From Poecilobothrus nobilitatus (Eukaryota; Arthropoda; Insecta; Diptera; Dolichopodidae): a stretch of 64,000 nucleotides of DNA. Below, one piece after another: positions 10,891 through 23,163 of the stretch; the first letter of the stretch is position 1, and each line of letters begins with the position of its first letter. The stretch is from contig OX352772.1 in NCBI GenBank assembly GCA_947095535.1, forward strand, positions 33,747,445 to 33,811,444. The letters run 5' to 3'. A program made the position numbers and the translations under genes. The notes below the pieces were generated by a model. It was not told the origin of the DNA and ran no database searches. It worked only from the letters and a program-made list of their open reading frames with translations.

Positions 10891-12761
10891 TTAAAAATAA
10901 TATTTTTAGAACAATTAAACAAACAATGATTGCCAATGAAAATACTAATAATACAAATGAAATTAGTAATTTGTTAAAAAAATGGAGTTTGCCGGAAGAC
11001 GTTGCCAATATGTTTTTAGGTAAACTAATAAAATACATAATTGTAATTTTAACTTGTATTATTTGTTGTTTTAGAGAAAGGAATTACAGTGGAAGTGCTT
11101 AAACTTATGACCGAGCGTCATATAGATCAAATATTTAAACCAGAACAACTAAATTTTAAAATAATTTTTGAACACAACTTAAAAAATGGCAAAGGAAAAT
11201 GGTATATTTTAATATTACTAACATAAATTTCCTGATATTGAATATTATTGTTGTTATTATTCTTTTCTAGAACGTCCTGGAATTGAAAGACACAGAAAAT
11301 GATACAACATCAGCCACATCATCTGTTTCTTGGACAGAGGATGAATGTCCTTCAACACCTGGATCATCAGTAAGCTCAAAATCGACTACCAAGGTATTAA
11401 GCTATTAATTATTCTAATAGATATTCACTATTATAAATATTTTAAACTTATTAATAAACTAATAAATTATTTTTAGACTTCAGCTTTGAAAATTTTATTG
11501 CAATCCCACCAGGGAAAAACGATTTTAAAATTTTATGATTTAAATAATTATCTCGAGCCTTCTCATCGAACAGAAATCGTCCACAAACTTGTGCAGCATT
11601 ATATTGAAAATGATTTACCTTTTACGGTTGGTAATTGCCGAAGCTTATGCGAGGAAATTATAAAGTTGTTTCCAACAGAAAACTCCAAAACTTATTTTAT
11701 TGGAAGAGGAAAATATCCTCCTAAAGGGAAACTTTGGGATAGGTTTCAAAATCGAAAAAAAAATTTAAAAAAATTAGTTGGCAACGCAAGTTCTTCTAGA
11801 AAATCTTTAACTACTATTCAAGAAAATAATCAAAACTCTGCCAATCAACCGTTAGACAAAGAAATGGAAAAAATAGCCACCACACTCAAGCATTTAAGAA
11901 AATGGGATGAAGTAATTGTAAAGTGGAGGCAAACGGTTGAATATCGGAGAAAATGGATTGATTCAAATGACGACAAAAACATAGAAAAAATATTGGAATA
12001 TTGGCCTCTATATAAATATGCACATGCTCCAGAATTGGTATACTTATTAAAATGTAATTAACAGCTTAATATATAAAAGCTTACCCTTTTGCAGGTGAAT
12101 ATAGATTTTGAAAACTTTTCCAATGAAAAAAATTTGCTGTATCAAAAATGGGAGATCTTTAGTTCTGTGGCTACAAATATTTTTAAAACCAGAATTAAAG
12201 ATCCACCTTCAAGGGCGCTTTTTGAAAAGTTAGTCGATAGAAAAGGTTCAATTACTGCAGGTAATATTGTATATTGTATTGTATGTTATATTTAGTAAAA
12301 TTTTTCGTTAGTTATAATTTAATTTTTCGCCCAAAAAACGATTATAAATTTTATTAAAATTATTTTAAAATTTTTTTTGATTTTACTTAGTAATTTTAAT
12401 ACATATATATTAAATTAATTTTTTTTTTGTTTTTCAGACACGTTAAATGGAACTTTAATATTATTACTTCATTCAATATTGTTACCAACTTCAAAAGTTT
12501 TAGCAGGAAAGCGAAAAAAATTTAGCATCGCTGATTCCCAAAACTAGTTCTCACTAGTAGTTAGCAATTATGAAGATATTGAAAACAAACTACAAAAATT
12601 AAGAGAAGACTGCAAGAACTCAAACACAACCTTACAACCTCTTATAATAATTGTAGGAAATGATTTTGATTTCAAAGATTTTTTTGTTGTAGTGGATGAT
12701 ACAAAATTTAAATTTGATACTTATTTAGCGGCTTTAGAATTTTGTTTTAAAATATATTACG

Positions 12762-14338
12762 CAGAGACTACATAGAGATGTCCAAATGGCAACAAAAAAG
12801 TTTAGATGTCGCTACAATATCGATTTTGAAATTTAGTCTCATTTTTCAACTTTTTTTTTTAAAGTTTCTTAAAGCAAGTTTTGGTCTCGGATATTTTTTT
12901 TTTCATATATGTACATAAATGAACTTTCGTATGATTGGTATGGATGATAGAAATAACAAGTAACATACATATATGAATATGATCATATGATATCAGATGA
13001 CATATTATGATATACATGATTTGATCAGTATCTAATATAATTTTTATATTATATATGCATTATGCCATATTATGCATTTATATTACTTGACCAGCTTGCC
13101 TACATGCTTATTAAATTGTGAAAGTGTGTGTGAATCAAAATTAAATATAAATTGAAATACACATAAATACTATCGGCACTTTTTATATATGTATTTCAAT
13201 ATGATTCAAAAATCAATACATATTTATATTTATATTTTGTTTTGTGTAAATGTAATTATGTTCCAATTTGATATGATTTGATAATTTTTATGAATATGTA
13301 CAGTATCCAGCAAATGTCATGCCACTTTTCTAATTGGAATAATTTTTAATTAAAAAAATGTTTAGAAGAATTTTAAAGCATTATTTTTATTTCAGTTATT
13401 TTTATTTGATAGGTATATTATATTATCTTCAAAAAATACCCACATATATATGTAGGTATACTGTTACCAATATAACAATATGAGTCATGAGATCAAAAAA
13501 TAAAATAAAATCATAATACAAAAAATTTTGTTACTTTGTTTGTTTGTTTTTCCCTGAAGTTATAAAGTTAAAAATATTATTAGAAAAAATTCGAACGCCT
13601 ATATTATTTTATTGCTTTTCTATATATATTTTTTTAAATTACCATTACTTTTGCTGGATACTGTATATTAAAATCAGTTAAATTTAGTTAAATAAATAAT
13701 GCAGTTAAATCAAATGATTTTCATAAAATAGATAACATTCATACCATCTGATACCATATAATATACGATATACCATTTCATACATTCAAAAAATTCTGTT
13801 TGTAGTAGTGAAATACTGAATGCATATGAATATCATTCATATACCTTGAAATGTTTTTTCTTGTTGTTTTTAGAAAAGTCAACATTATAAAAAAATCTAT
13901 TTTTATTTAATTTTTTTCTATATGAAATATTTAGCTAAATGTTCCATATTTTTTGTAAAGTGATATTTAGAATGTCTTCTTTATCATATTGAAAATTTAC
14001 GTTTCTACTCGACATATTAAATATATATTTTCTCAAATATATTTTCCCATTTTTGCCTTATTTTTCTATTTTAAAAGTTATTTTGTCATCGCTTTGCTTT
14101 AAAAAGTTTAATAATCACAAGGATAAAAAAATTTTGTAAATGCATAAAATATATGAATGATCATTTTACACCAGATTTTACAGAAGATTCTAGTTTTCGC
14201 TAAATTCTTTTAGCTATGACACAAACTAAATATTTCTGTGCTTTAAGATTTTTAAAACTAGCCAGTTTTAGCTGGCCCGTTTGAAAAAAAATTAGTACAA
14301 ATTTTTGTATGAATTTGTACATCTCTATGTAGTCTCTG
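12762..14338. mobile_element. Non-autonomous hAT-type element with perfect TIR and TSD
   Basis: The element is 1577 bp. It starts CAGAGACTACATAGAGATGT and ends with the exact reverse complement (20 of 20), and five more bases agree after one mismatch. The 8-bp target ATATTACG is duplicated perfectly at 12754-12761 and 14339-14346. A CAGAG terminus plus an 8-bp duplication is the hAT signature. No transposase relic is visible. The interior is AT-rich with many CATATG/ATATGAT words and contains the Tc1/mariner MITE at 13301-13663. It sits inside the last exon of the SAM companion gene. Confidence 0.92.
13301..13663. mobile_element. Tc1/mariner-type MITE nested in the hAT element
   Basis: Ends are inverted: CAGTATCCAGCAAATGT at 13301 and the reverse complement of CAGTATCCAGCAAAAGT ending at 13663, with about 19 of 24 positions agreeing. 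TA dinucleotides at 13299-13300 and 13664-13665 are the expected target duplication. At 363 bp without coding sequence this is a MITE. It inserted after the hAT element, which itself is younger than the EnSpm element. Confidence 0.85.
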
Positions 14339-14510
14339 ATATTACGTTTTAAATTTAGAATATGCCATTGCATCTTTCAATGTATGGATTTTTGTTCAAA
14401 ATTTTTTTTTCGAAATTAATAACTATTACGAAAAAACTGAAATTCCTACAGTTGAAACTTTAATAGCCAACATCTCGGCTGAATATAATAAATCTGAAAA
14501 CAAACTATAA

Positions 14511-15765
14511 ACTAAAATTTTTTTTTTTTTTTAATTTTAAATTTTGTGTCATTTGTATCAATTGAAATTTAAAAAAAGTTTTATGCAATTATAATAAAAT
14601 ACAATATTTTGCTTGTCATTTCTTTTTATAAATTTCAAATTTAAAAAGTAAATTGAAACTTCAAATTTTTGTTTTTTATAATTTTAAATCTCTAAATTTA
14701 GATGCAGGTCTTTAATTCTGATTTTAAAAATATTTGTAGCAACAGAGTTAAAGTATCTCGTTTTTGATACAGCGAATTTTTTTGTGTATGTCTAATAATA
14801 TCAAAATTTTAAATTGAAACTAATTTTAAGGTTTTTGTATAATAATATATAAATATTTTACTTTCTCATTTCTTTTTTATAATTTTAAATGTATAAATTT
14901 TAAATTGAAGCTTAAAAATTTATTGTTTTTTACAATTTTAAAAGTCTAAAATTAAAATAATTAGTGCGCAACCTAAATGAAAAAGTACGGGGTATATTTT
15001 CTGTAAAATTATTTTTAAATACATGTATTGACAGAAAATATACGCCGTACGCTTTCATTTTGGTTGAGCCTTTAACTTCACAATTAATTATAATGAATAT
15101 ATTGTACTAAAGTTTTTTTTAAATCTGAAAAAAAAAATATATATATATATATATAATTTAGAAAATTGATTCATGTAACAAAATACATTATGGGTGTCCG
15201 TAAATTCTGTTCAAAATTTAAAACAGTTTTGAACTTAAATGTTTTAATCGAAGTGTTCATTATTTATTATTATTATATACTTTTGGCAAAAATTTTAAAA
15301 ACACTTAATTTTATTTAAAATTTTTGTCAGAAGTGTTCATTAAATAAATACATATAATGAACATTTCTCCCAAAAATTTAAATTCAATTAATACTATTTT
15401 TTAAATTTTGGATATAAGTATTATTAGAATATCCAAGAGTTTATAATTACGGGACCCTTTGTTACCACCCAATATTTGACATTATTCATACTTTCTAATT
15501 TCGTTTTATATGATTTTTATATTCTAAATTTTAAATTAAATTGAAACTTCAAATTGATTTATGTATATAATAAAATAATAATAATATTTTACTTTTATAA
15601 TTTCGATTTTTACTTTTAATATTTTACTTTTGTTATTTCTTTTTATAATTTCGAAATTCAAAATTTTAAATGAAATTGCAACTTAAAAATTGATTTATGT
15701 AATATAACATAATTTTACTTTCTCATTAAATGATTAAGAGTTTTGTAATGTAATGTAAATGTAAT
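14511..15765. repeat. Degenerate AT-rich repeat array downstream of EnSpm genes
   Basis: A loosely repeated unit recurs at roughly 14560, 14640, 14870, 15520 and 15650: TTTTAAATTGAAACTTCAAA, then ATTGATTTATGTAATATAA, then ATTTTACTTTCTCATTTC, then TTTTTATAATTTC. Copies differ in length (about 80-150 bp) and sequence. The position directly after the element's last exon fits subterminal repeats of a CACTA-type element, which is inference. Confidence 0.5.
14966..15070. repeat. 105-bp inverted repeat, small MITE-like hairpin
   Basis: Left arm 14966-15004 and right arm 15031-15070 are inverted copies. The shared core is AATGAAA-GTACGG-GTATATTTTCTGT, with about 33 of 40 positions pairing around a 26-base spacer. 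It is more GC-rich than its surroundings. No clear target duplication is visible, so it could be a fold-back MITE or a solitary hairpin. Confidence 0.7.
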
Positions 15766-16140
15766 CAAATATTTAAGAGTTTTACTTACTACTTTTAAAT
15801 ATTGGCTAAATTTAGCATCCATAAAATTAGGTATTTATGTAAATGTATTTTATTTAAAAATAGATACAGTTTATTTTAGGTTCGAATACCAATTTGGTGA
15901 TATAACTTCTATTTTCCATTATTAATTTACCAAATAATTTTTGCGCTTAACGATTTATTTGTACAAAAGCTTAGCACAGTAACTTTATTGTAAATACTAA
16001 ATATTTTGTTACATTTAAATAGTTGATTCATCTGAATACTTTCATAACTTGTCTAGTTATTTGTTTCATGTTTAACAAAGTTATGTGATTGTTGTAACAT
16101 AGCACTTGGTTGAATTTCAACTAATTTATTTATTTGATTG

Positions 16141-16476
16141 TTTTAGCTAAGTATTTTGTTTACATTTTAAACAAGTCATTAGGTCCAATTCACTAAGTAT
16201 TTCGATGAAATTTAAGCATTTAGCTATAAATAAATTACCAAAATTATTTTATTCTTTTAGCTAAGTATTTTGTTTACATTTTAAACAAGTCATTAGGTCC
16301 AATTCACTAAGTATTTCGATGAAATTTAAGCATTTAGCTATAAATAAATTACCAAAATTATTTTATTCTTTTAGCTAAGTATTTTGTTTACATTTTAAAC
16401 AAGTCATTAGGTCCAATTCACTAAGTACTTAGGTAAAATTTGAACATTTAGCAAGATAAATTACCAAAATTATATA
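16141..16476. repeat. Tandem repeat, three copies of a 114-bp unit
   Basis: Units start at 16141, 16255 and 16369 (TTTTAGCTAAGTATTTTG). The first two are identical as far as I can read them. The third diverges after CACTAAGTA and ends near 16476. Older, shorter variants of the words lie upstream (about 15960-16140). Near-identity of units 1 and 2 implies a recent duplication. Confidence 0.9.
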
Positions 16477-16670
16477 GGTAAAAATTTACCTGATTACTAG
16501 TTTGAAATACATATAACTACGGTAAATTAACCAAGTGGTCGACTTGGTTGTTTTAAACTATGGATTTAGTTCTCTTAACCAAATAGCTTGTTAGGCTGAA
16601 ACTGGCCTAAGAACTTGGATAAAATGAATATGGTTTTTATATAATTTCACCATAGTTTTATTTTCAGTGT

Positions 16671-18990
16671 ATACTTCAGAATGTAAATATGTGTTTGTGT
16701 TTGCCTCTCGCATATATATGATTTAGTATTATATATTTACACAATACAGAATACAGAATATGAATGATTTTACAGAATATGAATAAGATTATATGAATAT
16801 GATATGAGGGTGTAAAAATTTTTAAAATTATTAAATTAAATTGGAGTGGTGGATTTTATTAATATATGTATTTTAATTTTTTAAAAATTTTGTGTGGAAG
16901 TTTGTATGAAATGGGTAGCAGTTTTTTTTTTAGTACACTGACTTTCAAGTTAGAAATTATATTGTTATTATAATAATCTAAATTAATAATAGTTAAAATA
17001 AAATTATAATAGATAATTATATAGTTAATTATATAATAAATAAATAAAATTATAATAGTTAAATTTAGTTTAATTGTCAGGCGCAATATATGTACATAAG
17101 TAGTATATAAAATATTAGGTACCTAGATTCAATTTGCAATATAACAATAATATAATTTGACAATATAATTTTTATATAAAAAACAAAATTAGAAAATAAA
17201 TTTTTTCAAGAAAATGGATTCTATTTTAATTTACATATGACTGTATGTATGCATGTATAATAATAATAAAAAAAACTTTTTTTCTAATTCTTCACTACTT
17301 CGAATGTAAGTACATAGCCCTGATAAAAAATTTTCAGCAGTTTACCCCTTTAATATTAATATATAATATGATAATTAACATAAATTATAAAATAATTTAA
17401 GAAAACAAATAAAACAATTCTGATTAATAGTGATGTAAAACAATTTTTAAAATATTGAAAACTATAGACTTAAATATTTTAAACAATTTATAAAAAGAAA
17501 ATATAATTTAAAAAAAACTATTAAATCAGAAATAAATGTTAAAATATTAACAGGTAAGAAAATTAATCTTTTACAATAATATTTTTTCCATAGCTTTTAT
17601 AATAATGGTTTTGTTTGTCTAATGTTTCTTCTAAAAGTTGTTCATAAAAAAATGAGTAAAGACTATTCAAAATCAAATTTCAATAGTGAAACGGCAGTCC
17701 CGAGACGAGGTGAGACGTCAAAAACAAGCTATACGCCTTTCTGTTTCAATTCAATCCAATCTTGAAAACGCGCTGGAAAATAATTTTTGTTCTGAAAATA
17801 TTGCTCCTTTGGAAGTAACTGATAGCCCTACAAATTATAGGATTTTGCTTATGTATGTTGTATATTTTATTGTGGTCAGTGTCAGTCCAGTGGTGAACTT
17901 TTTTTAAATTGTTCAACAGCTTCTCTCATTTGAAAGATTTGGAATTTAAAATATCAAAGATGATGAAAAAGGTTACAATTACATTTTAGTAAGTATCGTA
18001 AAATCGATTTCATTTTGACTGGATCGAGTGTGAATTTAAAAATGTTAAAGAATAAGTTCATAAATGTATTACTGTATTTACTGAATAATAGATAATCTTT
18101 TGCTATGTATGGGGTGCACATTTGAAAATTTTAGAATTGAAAAATTTTTAAAATAATAGGTCTTATATTAAATACAAACTTTATGAGTTTCAGTTAAAAA
18201 CTAATATGTAAATGCCTATATAGGTATTATAATAATACATTTTTGAGTTTATTTTATAATAAATTTATTTATGAGAATAAATAATAGATATATAAACTAA
18301 ATTTATAAAAAATTTTAATACGGTTTTTTTAATGCAATAAAAAATATTAATGTTTTCCGTACTGGAACTCTCTGGCTTTTTACTGCGCCATCTTACTGTA
18401 CATATAAAATCGTGGGCCGTAAGTTGTCCGCATGAAAATTTTAAATTAATATGTAATTAAAAAAAGTAATTGTGATTGTAAAATTTTTTATATCTGACTC
18501 TCTTATTATTATATGTATACCTGGCATAATATGTAGTCAAATTTTAAGGATTTGTTTTTAATAATTTAAAAGTTCTTTACATTAAGTACTTTACTTTTTT
18601 TATATAATTTTCTTTAAAGTACTTATTTAGTTTAACGTTTTGGTAATAATAATTTGCTGTTTTCTAAATTGATAGTCCGGCTGTAACACCCAACCTATCC
18701 ATGAAACAGAATCTATCAGAAACGGACAAGATGTACACTATGTAGTTGTGCTTTAATCTAGGTTTGCTCGATTTTCGAGCAGCCGGCAAATACTAGTATA
18801 TATAATTGAGTATATTATGTTCGTGTAATAATATTAATAGATATCGGTTATTTAATACATATTTAATACATATTATTATTTAGTGAACTGACTATTTTAA
18901 TGCATACATTTTTGTTTTCTCAACGATTAAAAAAAATGTTTTGTAGACATGTATAAAGAAAAACAAATAGTTCAATTTTAATTAACTAAC
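16671..18990. other. Mostly non-coding; weak open frame at 17653-17907
   Basis: No recognisable gene. There are short repeats of ACAGAATATGAAT at 16740-16800. An open frame around 17686-17900 has no ATG of its own and encodes a basic stretch (KRQSRDEVRRQKQAIRL) that I do not recognise. A GC-richer patch with CCGGCTG...CAGCCGG inverted words lies at 18675-18790. I see no RNA gene. Confidence 0.4.
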
Positions 18991-19004
18991 AATTTTATTA
19001 AGAA

Positions 19005-19146
19005 ATTCAGTTAAATCCTAAATCTTTAATTTATTTACTTATTTTTAATCTAAAAATATCAGTAATTAATTAATTCAGTTAAATCTTAAATCTTTAATTT
19101 ATTCACTTATTTTTAATTTAAAAAAAAAATTTCAGTAATTAATTGA
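19005..19146. repeat. Tandem duplication, 68-bp period
   Basis: Two copies begin ATTCAGTTAAATC(C/T)TAAATC at 19005 and 19073 and end in CAGTAATTAATT. They differ at a few positions and by a poly-A length change. Confidence 0.85.
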
Positions 19147-19211
19147 TTATCTTTTCTTTTCGGCGACTCGCTAGCGATTAAAATAAAATTCATAAAATTT
19201 GGGTTTATATA

Positions 19212-19253
19212 AACTTGAGTTAAACGGTTCAGGACTAACGTTTAACTCAAGTT
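19212..19253. repeat. Perfect 15-bp stem hairpin
   Basis: AACTTGAGTTAAACG at 19212-19226 is followed by a 12-base loop and its exact reverse complement CGTTTAACTCAAGTT at 19239-19253. The stem is too short for a typical animal miRNA precursor, and there is no coding frame over it. Confidence 0.85.
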
Positions 19254-19566
19254 CAGTAACCTTGAATTTAAGTACATAGTAAAATGAAAAAAAGAAAAAA
19301 TTATATAAGAAAAAAAACATATGTAGTGTATATAAAGAATTAAAATTATTAAATATATAACAAATATGCAATTATTGTGAATAAAATTAATTTTAGTTAA
19401 TGTAACTGACCCTTGTGTCCCAAAATCTGACAATTAAATTTCTGACAATTAATGTTCTGACATTAACAAATGAATAAATACAACAAATAACAAATAATGA
19501 ATAGAATATTGAACTTTTATTGGTAAGTAAAATCTAATAAATAAACAATAATTGCTTTCTTTTTAG

Positions 19567-19873
19567 GTGTTGATGGCTGATTCCATGGATGTTGAAGGCT
19601 GCTTGATATGGACCCCCGATGAATTTCAGATAAGTATTTTATTTTGTGAATGATGATTCTTTGTGATGTGTTCTTTTGTTTTTTTTTCTTTTAGGTGCAG
19701 GATGACTAAACACATATTAATAGGAAATTTCTTAGGAAAATTGTAAGTAATATAGTTGTAAGAAATATTTTTTTTTTTTTTCAGAAATGAAAGAAAATAA
19801 AGAATTTCGTATGGAACAAAAGGAAAATCCTGCTCAAGAGCCTGAAACAATGGGTCAAAAAAAAGCGATCTAA
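19567..19873 (+). other. Possible short exons of an unrecognised gene
   Basis: Three short open pieces follow polypyrimidine-AG acceptors: 19567-19630 (MADSMDVEGCLIWTPDEFQ), 19696-19710 (ends in a stop) and 19785-19873 (MKENKEFRMEQKENPAQEPE, then TAA). Donor sites between them are not convincing. They may be remnants of a small gene or chance. I do not recognise the peptides. Confidence 0.2.
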
Positions 19874-20549
19874 ATGCGTAAATGTATTTCACCTTAAAAA
19901 AAACAAATAGGTAATTTTAATCACATAAAATAAAGTTTTATAAAATAAAGTAATTTTTTCTCTTATTATAGATTTTTTTTGAATTTGGAAAATAAATATA
20001 ATGAAAGAACGCCACTTATGACTGGTTACTACTGGCCTAGTAATAATAATAATATTTCGCCAGTCATTAAATTTTATTTTTATATAAAATTTCAATTCAT
20101 TACTTGTTTTATTTTGTTTTTCGCTTTATTACCCAAAAATATGATTTTATCCTAAGATTTGTTATAGACTTTTCAAAGTGAAATATTCCACTAAAAAAAT
20201 GAAGAATTTTAATTCAAATTAAAGCTTGGAATCTCTGCTATCATTTCACAAAATTTCAGAGTTTAACTCAAAATTTTTAATATATTTTCAATAAAAAATA
20301 TGAAAAGGCTTTTTTTATCATTTTCGCATGGCTGCAATTTTAACACTGTCAAAAAACAAATGGGAGTAAATAATTTTGATAATTTAGTGAACATAACCTT
20401 ATATTTTTAAATCTTCTTATTAAATTGTGCTGTAAATTTTGTAACTTGCTTTCAATTAAAATTGTGTTTTAATATTTTTAATTTCAATAAAAGAATATAA
20501 AATATCGTAAATATAAAATTTGAAGTTTTTTTTTATCCTCAAAAAAAAT
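19874..20549. other. Non-coding, no gene seen
   Basis: AT-rich spacer before the hAT pseudogene. No terminal repeat of that element could be recognised here. Confidence 0.4.
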
Positions 20550-22459
20550 TTGCAAGTAGAGCATCCACGTCAAAAACAGACAACTTTCCAAGCACTTTAA
20601 CCAATGAAGTTGAGTGTTTAGATTATAGTTCTAACAACGAGGAAATTTTATCGAAAAAAACTAATTCTACAAAACGATTTCAAAAATTTCAAACTGTTTG
20701 ATTGAAAAAATTCAATTGGATGCAAAAAAGGAAGGACCGAATTTATGTCAAGCGTATTGTAAATTCTGCAAAATCTTTTTGGCAAACAATATAACGCTTT
20801 TTGCAAGACACGAAAATTCGAATCAGCACCAACAAATAATAAAGTCATTAAAATATCAACCATCAATTAAAGACGTTGAGAAAATACAAACTTTTGAAAA
20901 AAAATATAATAAAGTAAAAATCACTTACCATTTTCGCTAATAACGGCCCTTATAGCATTAATAAAAGCTTTTGCTCCAGATTCGGAAATAGCCAAGGAAT
21001 TAAAATGTGGTAAAATTAAGGCAATCGAAACGACAAATACGATTCTTCTAGAAGAAGGACTTGAAGAAATTGCTAAAATTATAAGACTTCAAAAATTTTC
21101 GCTTATAATTGACGAAACCACAGATGTCAGTACAACCAAATGTCTAGTATTAATTGTTCGATATTTCGATTATATAACATCTAAGGTTAGAGATCGTTTT
21201 TTTGGGCTAATAAAATTAGATAACTCAGACAGTAGCTCTATTTTTAATGCTATACTTGATTTTTTTCAAAAATGTGAATGTTTCGTTTGAAAATATGGCA
21301 GGATTTGCGTCGGATAACGCATGAGTTATTATGGGAACAAAATCTGGCCAAATATCATACATCATGGGATGTTCAATAAAAATTGAACCAAATATCTACA
21401 TCATGGGATGTATTTGCCATTCCCTCCACTTATGCTTAGCAGCTGCTTCAAAGAAACTGCCCCAACATTTAGAGTCGTTGACTAAAAACATATATTCATT
21501 TTTTGCTCACAGTTCTAAGAGACAAACAGAGCTCAAGGAGTTCCAGGAATATTTTTCCACTAAAACTCCGAAAATTCTGAAAGTGGCATCCACTAGATGG
21601 CTTTCAATGGAGAATGTTATACAAAGAATTTTGGAACAGTGGGTTCCATTACAACTCTTTTTTTCATATTATGAATTAGAAAAGAATGCAGATTTCGCCC
21701 ACAATATTTGTTCTGAACTAAATGATACAAATAAAATATACTTTTCTTTTTTGGCATAAATTTTAAATGTTACGAATAAAATAAACATCGAATTTCAAGC
21801 CGAAGTTCCTAGAATTCATCTTTTACTGCCTTCAATAACAGCCTATTTCAAAACTATTATTCAAAATTTCATAAAAGAAGATTACTACGAAAAAGTATTA
21901 AAAAATGAAATTGATTTTGACAATGAAGAAATATTTGTAGATATGAAAGATATCTTGGGCCAAAAGCTGCTATTATAATTAATAAGTTAGATAGCGAAGT
22001 AGATACAAAAAATATCAAAAAAGATTGCAGAGCGTATTTGTGGAAATCTGCAAGCAAATTTTAAAAAGGATTACCTTTGATGATGAAGTTTTATTGGCAA
22101 TGCGCGGTATTAATCCTAAAAATTTAGCATTGAGCTTAGTTCCACTAATTACAATATTTCCAAATTTGGTAAAAGAGGAGGAGATTGAATTGTTGGATGA
22201 AGAATGGAGATACATGAAAAATCAATCATTTTTTGATAAAAATTTAGATTTAGAAGAATTTTGGTAACATATTTTCCATGAAAAATTCTATGAATGAAAT
22301 CATGTTTCCTAAAATTAAAAATTTTATTAATGGCCAATAATGGCCTTTCCCCTTAGCAGTGCAAACGCCGAAAGAAAGGTTTCTGAGATTAATATTAAAG
22401 ATAAAAAAAGAAATTCTCTTCTTACCTCGACAGTTAATTCAATTTTAATGTCGAAATAA
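20550..22459 (+). pseudogene. hAT transposase (ZNF862-like), heavily broken
   Basis: Homologous blocks occur in order in three frames. They are a zinc-finger part (QAYCKFCKIFLANN, then FARHENSNQH) at 20698-20940; the catalytic start FSLIIDETTDVSTTKCLVL near 21095-21150; ICHSLHLCLAAASKKLP and KVASTRWLSMENVIQRILEQW at 21331-21759; and the C-terminal block FPLSSANAERKVSEI near 22345-22385. At least four frameshifts or stops separate them. A short internal duplication repeats the YIMGC codons (21355 and 21400). Flanking terminal repeats were not found. The hAT dimerisation motif and the RW block make the family call firm, and the copy is dead. Confidence 0.85.
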
Positions 22460-22571
22460 TTGCTGAACAATTGTGAAACATCAAAATGGATTCCTTCTAA
22501 TAGTTTAATTTTAAAATACAAGAAATTATAATCTTTTTTTTTTTAAATGTTTTATTAATTTCTTCGATTTC

Positions 22572-22645
22572 TTAAGTTAAGTTATAAATAAAACTGAAAC
22601 AATAACTATTATTGTTGTTTCAGTTTTATTTACAACTTAACTTAA
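22572..22645. repeat. Long near-perfect palindrome
   Basis: Left arm 22572-22605 (starting TTAAGTTAAGTTATAAATAA) and right arm to 22645 are inverted copies with one or two mismatches and a centre of about 5 bases. It lies 110 bases after the hAT pseudogene and could be its terminal hairpin or an independent fold-back element. Confidence 0.8.
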
Positions 22646-23163
22646 CAAATTATAATTAATTAAGGCTAAGAATGCAATATATATGATAATGTTAAAATAT
22701 TATTAAAAAATTATTAAAAATCTGAATTAAATAAACTTTATGTTCAAGTTTTATATTTTTTGATTTTTTTGGTAATAAAAAAAATATTTTGGTTTAACAA
22801 AATATAAAAAAAAAAACGTATTTTTAGGTTATACTAACTCTTAGCTCGAAAATACTACTCAAAATTTGCAAATTTACTATACCTAATAAATTTTAGAAAC
22901 AACAGCACTGCAGTGAGCGGGAGGTATGTATAAAAAAAAAAACGGAATAAAAGAAATTTAATTCATATCTGATTTTTTTTTTTTGTTTTTATAATTTTGT
23001 ATGTACATAATATTATATATGTTTTATGTATCCATAAAATAAATTTAAATTGTTTCCTTGGGTTTCTTTTTATTTTAAATTAGATAGGTAGGCATTATGT
23101 ATGTAAGTTATTTTGGTTACATAATTTTTAAATTTTAAAATTTAAGAGACCCAGAGGTATGTA
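22646..23163. other. Non-coding, no gene seen
   Basis: AT-rich spacer with the short palindrome CACTGCAGTG at 22911-22920. It ends at the TA (23162-23163) flanking the Tc1 element. Confidence 0.4.

Larger units (their letters stand above)
10926..14510 (+). pseudogene. EnSpm companion gene with SAM domain, six exons, interrupted
   Basis: Exons: 10926-11019, 11075-11201, 11271-11393, 11477-12037, 12095-12260, 12438-12753 continued at 14347-14510. GT/AG borders fit, and four of five junctions keep frame. Exons 1-2 encode a SAM-like domain (LLKKWSLPEDVANMF, then KGITVEVLKLMTERHIDQIF). Exon 3 is Ser/Thr-rich. Exon 4 carries a basic block (YFIGRGKYPPKGKLWDRFQ). The last exon contains an in-frame TAG after ADSQN (about 12545), and the exon 2-3 junction as written meets a TGA. 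A 1577-bp insertion at 12762-14338 splits the last exon. Removing it with one target copy rejoins FKIYY to VLNLEYAIASFN in frame. The role in transposition is unknown. The same gene type recurs at 41.5-44.8 kb. Confidence 0.82.

Noticed and set aside
16141..16476. CRISPR-like array
   Set aside because: Units are 114 bp, directly adjacent and without spacers, in a eukaryotic context; this is a simple tandem duplication.
17686..17907. Small gene with basic N-terminus
   Set aside because: It has no ATG of its own and no recognisable domain; kept only as a weak note.
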